DNA of 64,000 bases from Larix kaempferi (GCA_027924585.1 BSBM01000436.1:10431001-10495000), one strand, 5' to 3'. Positions 21,451 through 33,540 are shown, counted from the first letter of the stretch. Program-made: numbers and translations. Notes: generated by a model from the letters alone, not told the origin.

Positions 21451-23409
21451 CATTCTCCATGGTATATTGTTTAGCTACTACCAAAATGTGTTCAATGTTG
21501 GATGGTATGTGGGAAATAGGGCATTGAAACACAAGACTTATAACATCAAGAACTTCAATAGGTTTCAAGAGCAAGAGGGAAGAATGTGGTGGCGTTGGTT
21601 GATGATTCCACCTATCTTGTGAAGGGAGTGCACTCCATCTTTTTCCCAATGCCTTTAGGTGATGTTCTTGAGTTGAATAATGTTTTATTTGTTCCTAGTT
21701 TGAGGAAGACTTTTCTTTCAATTTCTTACATAACATATTTGCATTGTATTGTTTTTTTGACGATAAGTAGTGCACTATCAATAATTGTAGTTTAACAAAT
21801 CCCATAAATTTGGCTAGAGGTCTATGGGATGGTGGCCTTTATAGGTTACTTATTGATCCTATGGTGTTAATGCATCACAATGGGAAGTTGGGTGAGCCTT
21901 TCAATGTTTAGAAAATGTATACATATAAGGAATGGCAGGACGTCAAAACGAATGAGTATAACTCCATCCTCATAAATGATGTTTGGGAGATTGTACTTAT
22001 AAGACCTACAGGGAAATTAGTGATTGATTGTAGATGCTTGTACAAGATCACACACGTGACTAATGAGAGCATTGAAAATTACAAGGCAATTTTTGTTGCT
22101 AAAGGGTTCTCTCATAAATAGGGAGTCAATTATGATGACACTTTTACGCATGTTTACAGGCGTACTTCTATCCAAACCATTATTGCATTAGCAACATGCT
22201 ATGGTTGGTCTTTGTGTCAGATGGATGTTAAGAAACAATTCCTAAAAGGTGTGATTGAAGAAGAGCAAAGGTTTTGAGATGTAATATAGGGTAGATACCC
22301 ATGTTTATGGGTTCAAGAAATGCTTTTATGGGTTGAAGCAAGATCCACAATCTTGGTACTCTAGGATTGATGAATACCTACTAAACATGGGATTTTTGAA
22401 GACTAGATTCAATCCAAATATTTATTAGCTATATGATAAATATGATATTGTTTTCTTGGTCTTCTATGAAACTTGCTTGATTATTACATCTAGCTCAGTG
22501 AACTTGATTGTGTGGTGCAAGAAGAAATTAGAAAGTGAATTTGACATGAATGATATTCCTCCACTACATTGCTTTTTATGGTTGGAGGTTTGGCAAGTTC
22601 TAAGAGAAGTCTTCCTTGGGCTAGGGTAGTACACCTTGGAGATTTTGTAGAGATTCAAGATATTTTCTCCAACCCTTGGCCATACTCATAGTGCTAAATT
22701 TGAGGCTTACTTTTGATGAGGATGTTGATTTGGTTAATCCTACCTTATATAGGCAGTAGATTGGGTCATTGATGTACCTTGTGAAGACTAGGTCATAAAT
22801 ATGCTATGTTGTGAATACCTTGAGCCAATTTATAGTTGAATGTTGTTAGGCTCATTGGATGGTTGGAAGGCATGTTCTCATGTATTTTAAGGGTGCAATC
22901 CATTATACAATCAAGTGTACAAGAGATGATGGATTGTTACTCCATGGATTTTGTGGCTCAAACTGGCCCATAAGGGGATCAAACGCTCATAATACTACTT
23001 TCAACTTTTTTTTTCAGCTTGGGCAATTGGGTTAAGTATGATTTCTTGGTTCAACAAGAAGTTGACAACAATTACATTGTTTAGTTAGTTGTGAGGCTAT
23101 TTGGATTCACAAGCTATTAATAGAGTTGGATGATATGAGGTCGGAGTTGGCAGTTGTGTAGTGATAATCATAATTGTAGCAAGGTCTTTTAGATTCAAAT
23201 GTTCCATGATCACTCTAAGCATATAGATATTTGTTATCATTTCCTAAGAGATATGGTACAATGTACATAAGGGTGCTCTTTCCCTTTATTATATTCCCAT
23301 GCATTTGAAGGTCATTGATATTCAAACAAAACCACTAGATAAGGGGAAGTTTGAGATGCTAAGAGAGAAACTTGGTGTTATGGGAAATAATTTCCTTGTG
23401 AAGATGGAG
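21451..23409 (+). pseudogene. pol: copia protease remnant and RT-RNase H, copy B
   Basis: 21586-21795 keeps G-D-V-L-E-L-N-N-V-L-F-V-P-S-L-R-K-T-F-L-S-I-S, the segment before integrase. 21915-22121 starts MYTYKEWQDVKTNEYNSIL, the beginning of RT, with no integrase between. RT/RNase H traces continue in several frames to about 23400 (Q-M-D-V-K-K-Q-F-L-K-G-V near 22215). The catalytic Y-V-D-D is not recognisable. Non-functional. Confidence 0.75.
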
Positions 23410-23815
23410 TGTTAGCTTTTGGTTGCTTTGAAAGTTTTCCACCTACCTAGAGGAACACTTCATGTAATGTGGAGGGCTTGTGGTCCCCTCAGCCCTTTGT
23501 TGTATTTTGGTTCACTTACAATTGGAGAGTGTAGTGGGAGCATGCTGCCTTGGGATCAATGCTAGGGAGGTGTACTTCATGATGTCGTAGTTCGTGCACT
23601 TGATGTGGTTTTAAATATTCTACAAGGGCACATTTATTGAGGAGGATGGACACTTGAGACATGTAGAGTGACCACCTTGGAGGACAACACTATGCACTTT
23701 GATGTTGGGCATGAAGCTATAGGAGCATTGGAGCCACCATATGTTTAAAAGGAACACTTGAGTTGAGGATCCCTTATTAGAGGACATGCCATCTTGCATG
23801 GAGGAGTGCATGTGG
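23410..23815 (+). repeat. Truncated 3' LTR of copia B
   Basis: Starts TGTTAGCTTTTGGTTGC and is truncated at the same place as in copy A (gaggagtgcat). The neighbouring sequence is the minus-strand LTR. Confidence 0.7.
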
Positions 23816-24293
23816 ACACTTAGACCTATTGAAGAATCAAAGGATTATGTAGATTAGAGAGCTAGTATTCCAAGAGAGAGGTGGTGTCTAAAGACACTAT
23901 TACAATACTTAAACACATTCAAGTAGAGCTTATCATAAATATCACATATTAATCATACACACTTATATCATTTGTGTATTTAGATCGACCAATAGGGTCA
24001 TCTTATATAGCACCAAGATGTAACCAACTCCCTTGAAGTGAAGAAGATGATATCTGCATACATAGTTAGGGTGCATAATAAACTCCTTAAGTTGTACCTT
24101 GTTTTGTGCACCATTCGATTGTTTTGTTATGGTTGCATGACCAATTGAATGCTTAGTCAACCAACCAATCATCCTCTCAATTAACCATTTAGTCAACTTC
24201 CTAGTCAACCTCCCAATGGACTATTGACTGTTGATTGAATGTCTCCAGAAGATTTAGAGGTGTGTTGAATTTGGAAAGCTCAATGTTCCAACA
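23816..24293 (-). repeat. LTR of a second element, minus strand, copy B
   Basis: Minus-strand start TGTTGGAACATTGAGC at 24293, preceded by a purine-rich TCGAGGGGTG (rc of 24290-24300). A TATA-like ttatata lies near 24004-24010. Homologous to 14221-14649. The 3' end is approximate. Confidence 0.45.
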
Positions 24294-24830
24294 CCCCTCG
24301 ATCAACACAATGCTTTGGATATTGAAGAAGTGAAATTACTTTTGTACACCCCCCATAATTGCAACTTCATGAAGCCCAAGCATAGCCCAAAGTTTGACAA
24401 CTTTATCTAGCTAATGTGGATTATGGAGAAATTTGTGTTAAACCCATGGTTGTTATGCCTAAAAATGGCAGGAGAGTTCCATGAAACTTATGCCATGGTA
24501 AGAGCTTGTGGAAGTTGGGTACTTGCAATTGATATTATAAGAGGAAATCAGATGGTTTGTGGGAAAAACCATGGTTGGAATGTCCACAATATCTAAAGAA
24601 ACCACCATTAAACCTGCAACCTTATATTGTTTCCCATTCACTTTTTGGGCCAACTGTTTCTCCTCTAGGTTATCTCCAGAAGGCAACCAATACCTTAGAC
24701 TTTGTCTCCTTGTACCAAAGAGCATTGGAAAGGGAAGAAAACCCACGATGAGCTATGGAGAAGAGAAGGGGAAGATCTTTCTTGTATTATGTAGGGCAAT
24801 CGAAGAGAATTCCATTGTTGATTAAACACT
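24294..24830 (-). pseudogene. Unrecognised minus-strand coding remnant, copy B
   Basis: Minus-strand frame 24746-24459 (95 codons) begins MGFLPFPMLFGTRRQSLRYW and includes K-V-N-G-K-Q-Y-K-V-A-G-L-M-V-V. It ends shortly before the polypurine tract and LTR start at 24293. I do not recognise a domain. By position it is the 3'-terminal coding segment of the element with the minus-strand LTR. Plus-strand frames across it (24414-24596, 24559-24825) are about as long, so the strand is inferred from the LTR orientation. Copy A has the same sequence with stops. Confidence 0.35.
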
Positions 24831-24900
24831 CGGTGAAGATCTAGCAAGCTCAATAGTAATAGATTGGTATCAAGGTTTGACTTGGGGCAAAATCCACAAT

Positions 24901-25385
24901 AGCTAAAGAAACCACCATTAAACCTACAACCTTATATTGTTGCCCATTCACTTTTTGAGCCAAGTGTTTCTCCTCTAGATTATCACTAGAAAGCAACCAA
25001 GTTTAGACTTTGTCTCCTTGTACCAATAGCTAAAGAAACCACCATTAAACCTACAACCTTATATTGTTGCCCATTCACTTTTTGAGCCAAGTGTTTCTCC
25101 TCTAGATTATTGCTAGAAAGCAACCAAGTTTAGACTTTGTCTCCTTGTACCAATAGCTAAAGAAACCACCATTAAACCTACAACCTTATATTGTTGCCCA
25201 TTCACTTTTTAAGCCAAGTGTTTCTCCTCTAGATTATCGCTAGAAAGCAACCAAGTTTAGACTTTGTCTCCTTATACCAGACCTACAACCTTATATGGTT
25301 ACCCATTCACTTTTTGAGCCAAGTGTTTCTCCTGTAGATTATCCCTAAAAGGCAACCAAGTTTAGACTTTGTCTCCTTGTACCAG
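24901..25385 (+). repeat. 127-bp tandem repeat, about 3.9 units
   Basis: Units begin agctaaagaaaccaccatta at about 24901, 25028 and 25155. A partial, more diverged unit (acctacaaccttatatgg) runs from about 25278 to 25385. A single related segment lies upstream at 24592-24720 and in copy A (about 14955-15090), so the array is a private, fairly recent amplification in copy B. The repeated unit is part of the unrecognised minus-strand coding remnant. Confidence 0.85.
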
Positions 25386-25600
25386 AAATGTTGCATATGA
25401 ATTATGTTTATATTGTTGTTGTAAAAATAAACGAGCGTGATATTCTTTACATAATGCATCATGTTTTCATGTTTCATGGAAGTAGAATAAATTCTGGTAT
25501 ACAAGTGTCTGTGATGATGTGGCGTCAACAAGTTCAGGTCAGCGGATTGAGAAGCAGGCGATTTAAAGGCTATTGCTTGAGAAAGATATTATCTAAAAGG

Positions 25601-25673
25601 CGCCGTCTGTGGGAATCGAACCCACGACCACGTGGTTAAAAGCCACGCGCTCTACCAGCTGAGCTAGGACGGC
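25601..25673 (-). tRNA. tRNA-Lys (anticodon UUU), copy B
   Basis: Minus-strand gene identical to copy A except at position 7 of the acceptor stem. The 5' strand is GCCGTCC while the 3' strand is still AGACGGC, giving a C-A mismatch at pair 7-66. Anticodon arm CGTGG-CTTTTAA-CCACG, boxes A and B and discriminator G are unchanged. A TTTT terminator lies just 2 nt after the gene (25595-25598), better placed than in copy A. A CAA motif (minus strand AACAACGTT) lies just upstream, as is common for plant tRNA genes. It may be functional or slightly impaired. Confidence 0.95.
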
Positions 25674-27890
25674 AACGTTGTTTTCTAACTTATTAAGAGA
25701 GGTGAGCTGTAAATAAAATGATTAGTGAATTTGATAAAGCTTAATATTTTAAAATAAATAATTAAAATTGAAATTGTGTTAAACATTAATTTGTCTGAGT
25801 TTAAATCATTATTAAATAATTTAAACTATAATTAAAATTGAAATTGCGTTGAACATTAATTTGTCTGAGTTTAAATCAGTATCAAATAATTAAAATTGAA
25901 ATTGTGTTGAACATTAATTTGTACAAATTTAAATAATTAATAAATAGATAAACAAGTGAAACTGTCTTTTAAAAATTATTTAATGCAATAGTTTAAACAT
26001 GCATAGCTTAAAAATAATAGAGAAGTGCACCACTACTCCATGCTATTAAAAGTTGAAGTAGAGAAACTAATCAACATACACTTTTAAATACAAACTATTT
26101 AAAAATATAGTTTAAGATAAGTGCTTTATTACTAAAACATTTTGAAAAATTATAATCAATAAGAGTTTAAAAAAAATGGAAGGTGGAGCCTATGGATTAA
26201 TAGAAGGTGGAGCCTATGGATTTTATTGGCAAATGGATAGAGGATAGAAGAATATGAAAGATGCATCTAAAAAGTTGGTTCATATTCCATCAAATTTAAA
26301 TTTAAATGATCTAAAGATGCATCTAAAAAGTTGGTTCATGGTTCATCTAAAAATGATCTATATGCTTAATTTAAATTTAGAAATGATCTAAATGAAAAAG
26401 AAATTAATAAACCTCTCATGTTTCAAGGTTAGAAATAATTTGTATAATTTAGTTTAAGAAAAAAAACATATTGGAAAGTCTTTGTTCAGTTCCAAGAAAA
26501 AGAAATTAATAAACCTCATGTTCCAAGGTTAGACATGATTTGTTCCTTTAGTCTATTAAAAAATACATATTGGAAAGTTAATAAACCTCATGTTTCAAGG
26601 TTAGACAAGATTTGTATGATTTAGTTTAGAAAAATAAAAAAACTTGGATGATAGAATAATATCTTTAACTTCCATCAGAAGTACAACAAAAAGGCAATAA
26701 ACCTTAAGTAATAGACTAATTAATTATCTTACTTTCAAATAAAGTATAACAAAAGACAATACCAACCCAGTGATGGAATAATTATCTTTAAGTGATAGAA
26801 TAATATAAGTTATATATACATAGATACATACATACATATAGATATGGTTTTCTAATTATTTATCTTTATGTAAAAATATCTTTAAAATTCATGTTAAAAT
26901 ATCCGTAAGAATGAAAATGGATATTCCTCTTCAATATAATAAGTGTATTATAAATGAATTTTTTTTAGCAAATTTATTGTATAATTATTTCTATATTTAC
27001 TAATTGACCATGATCATCATAATTTTACTAATGATTCCTCTTCAATATTAATAATTTTTTTAATATGATTATGTTTAAAGCGTTAAATTTTTAAAGAAAA
27101 GACAAAATTAAAATTCAAAATTTTAAATTATCAATTAATAAAAAATACAATAATAATATTGAAAAGATTATAAAATACAATTTTATAATTAAATACATTA
27201 ATGATATTAAAAAGATTATAAAATACAATATTATTACAATTTTATAATTAGACAAAACCCTAAAAACATTGATTATCGTACAACTCTATTATCCACTTTT
27301 GATTCGCTCTTATCAAGTTTGAAAAAGTTATTTACTACAAATCATTGATAATACATAATTCATTTTCGGAGGTTGAGGACATCTGACGGTAGAACCACAA
27401 CAGATTTCCATGGAAAAAATATGACGGTCTGAACAAAAACCATTGATAAGACATAATTCATTTTCCGAGGTTGAGGACATCTGACGGTAGAACCAATGGA
27501 AAGCAACATAGCAGGGCCGTACTATACAAACCATTGCTACCAGCTCTCTAGTGTTTCGCACTCATTCTTCAGTGCGACCTGGCATAAATTAGAGTAATAT
27601 TTATTTTTAAATTTTTAATATATTTTAAAATTCTGACAAATAAACCTCACACCACAGCAAATTAGTCTTGTCATAGTTTTCATCCAATCAGAAATTATTA
27701 ATATGATATTTTAATAGTTTTTGTCCAATCAGAAATTATTAATATAATATTTTAAAATTATAAAAAATATTTTTTGATTTTCAAATTATGAAAACTATGG
27801 AAAAACTATAGAAAAAAATTTATCAGAATTTTTTTTTTTGAAAATTAAAAAGAGTTTGAATCCTAAATGATTGCTATATAACTGCCTTTG
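25674..27890. other. AT-rich region private to copy B with several small tandem repeats
   Basis: No supported gene. Visible structures: 25760-25930, three diverged units around aattaaaattgaaattg(t/c)gtt; 26160-26215, two units of gaaggtggagcctatgga; 26258-26340, two units of gatgcatctaaaaagttggtt; 26398-26640, three units of about 80-100 bp containing aataaacctcatgttt and caaggttagac; 27343-27496, two units with period 98; 27655-27760, two units of tccaatcagaaattattaat. A short TACA microsatellite lies at 26818-26840. Confidence 0.6.
27343..27500 (+). repeat. 98-bp-period direct repeat
   Basis: cattgataatacataattca at 27343 and cattgataagacataattca at 27441. Both continue with gaggttgaggacatctgacg and gtagaacca. 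It is more GC-balanced than its surroundings. A minus-strand frame (27561-27328) of 77 codons spans it but has no recognised domain. Confidence 0.75.
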
Positions 27891-27908
27891 ATAGGTATAA
27901 TAAATTTG

Positions 27909-28115
27909 AAATTATGTTACCGAAAAAATTGTTAAATGATTAATAATTACCTTGTTAAATCAAAGCACTACTGAGAATAAGTATAAATACAATAATAACC
28001 ATTATATCAAAAATTATGTTACCTAAAAAGTTGTTCAATGATTAATGATGGCCTTGTTAAATCAAAGCACGATTGAGAATAAGTGTAAATACAATAATAA
28101 CCATTATATCAAAGC
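27909..28115 (+). repeat. 102-bp tandem repeat at the end of copy B
   Basis: Two units (27909 and 28011) starting aaattatgttacc and ending accattatatcaa, and a partial third (taagaataagtgtaaac). The related sequence in copy A is at 16052-16162. It marks the right edge of the segmental duplication. Confidence 0.8.
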
Positions 28116-29413
28116 ATAGTTAAGAATAAGTGTAAACATAATCATCATTGAATTTAGAGAATTATGATTTACAAGTGAAGCTATTTAGATTGAGGAAAAT
28201 CTTTGTGGATAGTTTTGAAAGTATACATTTTGGATTTCATTTAGATGAGTCCATATTTAGGGATCTTAATGTACAAATTGGGATGAAGTAAGTTTCATGG
28301 ACGCTTACATTGTAAATTGTTCTATATTAATATATTGTTGGAGAGTGTAAGTCGAAGGAAGATGTGTGTTGTTTTGAAAAATAATATTTTCAATCTTCTT
28401 TCCATTTCCATTGTCAATACTCTGGGTATTCATTTAATTGAGAGAAGGTTACTACATGTTTTATACTTATTATAAGTATATAGTTGTTTAGTGAACAATC
28501 GCTTTCCATATTAAGAAGTCTTCTTTATAACTCTTATTGACAAATTTAACAAAGCTTGCTTATATACTTTAATTAATCTACAAGTCCTCCCTCTAGATCC
28601 AAGTCGATCTTTAACTTCAAAGTCCATACCCTAAAGACTACCTTATTAGGGAAAGTTAACATATGGTTAGAAGTAATAGTACACGTTTCCTAGTTTTTTC
28701 CTCAAGGTTTATGAAAACATGTATGTTTCCTTCCTTATCCATGGGTCAAGACCCAATTTGACCCTTGTAACATTTACAACTTTCTAGAACAAGGAATTAC
28801 CTACAAATGGAAAAAAACATCATCATTGCATCTAAAATATTGATCCATTTGAATATTTTTTAGTAGGGTTTCCAATCCATGCTTATGTCGATGAATGCTC
28901 TATATATTTTGGTACATAAGCTTTTTCCTTACAACATATTTAGTGATCATTTTATGAATATTCATCACTACTAAAGCTCTAAATGAAAAAAGATTAGGTT
29001 AGGCTTTGACTTTGATCCACTTATGTGTGCATGAGTCACATGATCATTTAATATAATATTTTTGAGTGCATCCAGATTTGACCACTATCTCAAGGTGACT
29101 TCATGACTCTAGGAAAATCCCTTGAGGGAATTTAGCTTTTCCTAATGGTAAAAAACTTATTGCCCTCAACTATTTCATCTAGGAGAAATTTTAAGTATCC
29201 ATAATTTCTTAAAGTGTAAAAACCTTGGTGAATCTTACTAATTCTTAAATTTCCAACTATAAAATGTTTGGCGATACTTTTGTAAAAATATTCAATTTTT
29301 AAGGATTTTTATATACTTTATGGACAATATTGGTGATGTTTAGAGTAAAATATTTTTATCATATGCAATTTGGGCCAATCATTTTAGAAAAAAAAGAAAA
29401 TTGAGCCAAATAG
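28116..29413. other. Unique AT-rich flank left of the nested element block
   Basis: No supported gene or RNA. The last part (29343-29404) is a 62-bp sequence that recurs at 58169-58231 on the other side of the nest. Confidence 0.5.
29343..29404 (+). repeat. 62-bp sequence flanking copia-1 on the left
   Basis: gagtaaaatatttttatc and aatttgggccaat, then attttagaaaaaaaa and gaaaattga match 58169-58231 with about four to five differences by eye. The two copies are separated by the whole 28.7-kb nest and sit a few bases outside each LTR. This is much longer than the 5-bp duplication an LTR element makes. Confidence 0.75.
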
Positions 29414-31674
29414 TGTTAGACTTATGGTTATACTGAGAGGTGTGGGGGTGAATTAGTATAACTTAATTTTTTCTTTATTTACCCATTCATTAATCAATTC
29501 ATAACAATAAACACAAGTAGGCTCAAACCATAGAAGACAAAATGTAACGTGAAAATCCAATAGGGAAAAGGATTTCCAGACACTAATCTGGAGAAACCAA
29601 TCCCTCGAAGTTTTACATGCACCCACCTATAAAAGGCATCGATCTCCTATGTTCATAAGATCATTCTTGGTTTGCTTCTTTATCAGCTCAATTCTCAATT
29701 ATGTTTTTCACTATGCTTATACTCTGCTTATGCTCATTATATGTTTGTGCATATTAAACCTCAGTCCTTAGTTTTTCTTGATCTCATGCTTCCTTGTTTT
29801 ATGAATGTGTTCATATACTCATCATACCTGCAATACCTTCAGCAACCTTCACCTATAGAAAATATGGTGATTGGTTCCAGCAGTTCCTGTAACAACACAT
29901 CCTGCAGTTCTTATAACAACATGTAGTTCGAGTAATGACACATCCTCTGCACTTTCGGTAACATCCTGCAGTTCCTGTAACACGTCCTGTGCACTTCTGG
30001 TATCGTCCTTCGATTCATGTAACATGTCTAGTTCTTACTCACACAATTCATTGACTACAATATTCTTCATGTCCATACCCAAAGATTTGCTTCTTGCAAT
30101 TACGTTCATACACAGTGTTTTCTTATGCATTCATGACATGTTAATTATCTAGAGTTTTCTCATTCATACAACATGTTCAATCACTAATATGTTGCCTACA
30201 ATGTTATATTTTAACCACATCCATTTCCCAAAACTTCAATAATTCGTATCACCGATAAATTCCTTGGTAAATTCACTTCATCCGTTAAATCGTTCTTCTC
30301 CAAAGAGAGATTTGACTGTACAATCTTCACTATCAGCATCTTAAAGAGTTTTGTTGCACGTGTAAGGCTCATAGCTTTGCATTTCTCCCATGTTCATGCC
30401 CAGAGATTCATGCAGTATATCACATTTTCTTTACAACAAGCAATACTCAAATAAAAAACCCAAAGTTTCCTCAGATTTCGTTGCCAATAATTTCCTCATG
30501 TGATTCCTCTGTGATTTACATGCTTTCTTTTAATCAAATTTACCTCAGTCCTTCAAAATTTATCTCATGTGCACTTCAAAGCATTACTCTCTCACTTCCA
30601 TAGCACTGGATTGGTCCAACCAAATGACACCTGCACCCAATGATCACTATGCTTGACTCCAAGTGAATCATAAGACACTCAGAACCGTGAATGAGCACAT
30701 TAAATCTCTGATGTTGATACAGAAAACTTTTACATATCTAATTCCTCCTATGTGCATTTGCTTACCAAACCCATGGATACTATATTATATCACTCACTTT
30801 TACCATCTTACTACTTCTCATCCAAACAACCATCATAATGTTACACTATGCAATCTCAAACCCAAACAAGAAAAAAATGTATCTGCAATCTCAGATCCAT
30901 ATGAAAATAAATGGATCTCAGAGCTTGTTGAAAACCCCATAGAACACAAAGCTCATAAAAAATGATTCATACATCAAAATCGATTGGGGCAATTTGTATT
31001 TATATGAGTCATCGTTCATCGTTGGAATCTTGTATAAGTCAGCTCCAATCAGTTTTTCAAAATTTCGTTGAACAAATTCATAGCCTTCATCACATTTCCT
31101 TGAATCTTACTCCAAACCCACCAATAAGATTTGTGGCAGCTTGAACAACGTTTTCCTCATTCAAGAGCCGGATGGATACATTTGCGGTATGTCCATACAT
31201 ATGCCTTTGTAATTGTGTACTGATTTGATGATTTGCTTGGGAAATATTGAATATGAGAGTCTGGAATAGATAATGGCGAGCAACCTGTGCTTTGATCCTA
31301 GAGGTGATGGGATTTCTTAGCGTCTTGATATCCAATGTCCTCAACTTAGCCAATGGAAGAATCATTATTATTATGACTATTACCAAGGAGACCAAGAATC
31401 TGATGCATTTGGGGGCCTTTCTCATCATTTCTATTTATGCTTGGGAGAGTTTTGAGTCCAAGCTGATGGGATAATGGATGGATTGATAGACAAGAAATAT
31501 TTTGCACATTGCCCCTTACACCAAATTCCTTTTATTCGTTTTACAACTTCTACAGTTGGTGCCCATGACCTAGAGACATCTTCCCATATGTCATCAAATC
31601 TCCAAGTAAAGAAAGCACACTCTAACTCTTACTTTTCTCCTGTTGACATCAATGACAACTAAAGATGTTTAACA
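29414..31674 (-). repeat. 3' LTR of copia-1
   Basis: On the minus strand it starts TGTTAAACATC (31674) directly after a purine tract (GACAAAGGGGGAG) and ends AAGTCTAACA (29414). It aligns in blocks with 56327-58163. It contains about 530 bp (about 30415-30965) that the 5' LTR lacks, and it lacks about 150 bp near 56480-56640 present there. ORFs inside (for example 31090-31428) are not genes. Confidence 0.8.
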
Positions 31675-33540
31675 AACTCCCCCTTTGTCATTAATGGAAA
31701 CCCAATAAAAAACACATATCTCCCCTTGCATGAGATTCTTTTAAAATGCTCACCTTTTGACTATACTTTCCTCTCTTTTTGTAATTCTCCCTCTATCTGC
31801 AATTTTCCTGTAATTTTCTGAAGGGATCCCATCTATCTTCACGCTCCAAGTTCTCTCATCTAAGCTAATTGCTTCCATATCTGCAGCCAATAAATTTCTT
31901 TCTTTTTGCAAGTGTCTCCCTTACTCTTTACTCTCTCCCTTTCACATTAATGACAAAGGGATACTCCCCATGTGTTTGTGCATTTGAACATACTGGACAA
32001 GCTTTAGATGTTTCCGAACATACTGGACATTAGATGTGCCTTGATTTGGATATTGAGAGATTCTTGTTCACATGTATATGCCATTTGTATTGATAGATTG
32101 CAGATTATTGTTATGTAAAGAAAACACTTTGTGCAAAATGTAAGGAGAGCCACTGATTGTTCTTATAGCTAGTATAAAGTCATACATTCTAACCAATTAG
32201 TTGTAGATACAATTCAATTTTGAAGTCCTTTTTAGTTTAACTGTTTCATGGAACCCCAATGATTGACCACATAATGTCTCTCTCTTTACTCTGTTGCAAA
32301 AATACAAATCTACCTTCTCTTCAACCTCCTCTAGGCTCTTTCATTCTTGCCAAATCACAACATGGGATTTCCTCAACTTTTCAACCAATGGTGCTCCCAC
32401 TACAATCCTTGAGTTTCAAACAAAGAAAGTTGAACTTCCAAAGCATTATCATTAGCATTATGGTTCCACATTGCAACTCTGTTAAAATCCTCTTACAACA
32501 ACACTATGAACAACTACAAGAGGGACCACACATAATAACTCATTATCATACCTCGACTTAACAGTTCTAGTCCTAGGATGAGTGCATTGTATGTTAAAAT
32601 ATTAGATTGACTGCCTTTTGATGCTATCTCATCATGTAAGTATGATTCTACGTTGACCTTGCCATTTCATTCCATGGTCTCAAAGCTTCCTCTCGTAATT
32701 CTCCTTCCTTACACAAATCTTCAATAAGGGCACTTCAAACAACATATTTGAACCAACATTGTGTATATGTTAGTTGAGGTCTGTTTGCAGTATTTTGAAT
32801 CCTTTGAGCAATTTGTGTACAATTGAAGTAATTCTTACAATTATGCTTTAGCATATCTTTTAATGAGAAAATCTCATAATCAATCATCCCTTTATCCATT
32901 TCAAAAGATATTCGAAGTCCGCTTTCTCTGCTTTCCAACACTCTAGACTTATTTTGTAATTCTCAATCTCCTTCAAAGTGTTTTGTAGTTTCAACAATAA
33001 ATATTATGTATGTTGCTTTGATATGTCCAATTTCTTTGCAAAATATTGCTCCTCGGATACATTGCCATGGATAGACTAGAACTACTACCATAAATGTACC
33101 ATTGTTTACCTCATGATTGTTGCTCAAATCTGCTTCTCCTATCTCTCATATCCACCTTAAATTCAATGTCAAACTATTGTTGTAGCTGCCTCAAAATCTC
33201 AACCTCTTTCTTGGAGTCTACCATTGCATCACTTGTGAGGGAAAGTTGCTAGAGTATTTCTTTGTAAATATTCCCAACACCATTTACTATCATTGCTTGG
33301 AGATCTTTCAAAGTAGACTTCTTTAGCTTCTTGTTCCTTATTTTCTTGGGAGCCTTCACCATTATTCATTTTTACTTTTATTATTGCTACATCAACAATT
33401 GGTTCCTCACATTAATCACTTTTCATAATTTTAATCACATAAACACTGAAGTCATCCTCTCTTCGAAGCAACCCCACCTCATCTGCACCAAACCACACCT
33501 CATTTGGTATGGGATCTTCTTCATTTTGTAGATTTGAGAA
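31675..33540 (-). other. Distal internal region of copia-1 with no recognisable pol
   Basis: Between protease and 3' LTR, where integrase, RT and RNase H should be. Broken minus-strand frames show charged, coiled-coil-like stretches (K-K-E-V-E-I-L-R-Q-L-Q-Q near 33200; S-L-K-D-M-L-K-H-N-C near 32860) but no D-D-E, Y-x-D-D or RNase H motifs. It may be the remains of an extra ORF behind pol, or an unrelated sequence picked up by a non-autonomous derivative. Confidence 0.4.

Larger units (their letters stand above)
18939..23815 (+). mobile_element. Integrase-less Ty1/copia element, copy B (decayed)
   Basis: Same element as 9108-14220, carried along by the segmental duplication. The 5' LTR starts TGTTATCTTTTGGC at 18939 and the 3' LTR starts TGTTAGCTTTTGG at 23410. 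The integrase deletion and the truncated 3' LTR are shared with copy A. The two copies look more alike than the two LTRs of either copy, which places the transposition before the duplication. Confidence 0.8.
17331..28115 (+). repeat. Segmental duplication, copy B
   Basis: Counterpart of 5401-16165 in the same orientation, so a tandem-type duplication. Matching landmarks: ttagcttttagggttttgg (17331), the copia element (18939), the minus-strand LTR (end 24293), tRNA-Lys (25601) and the aaattatgttac block (27909). Copy B has private sequence at about 25700-27890 and a private 127-bp tandem array (24901-25385). Confidence 0.8.
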
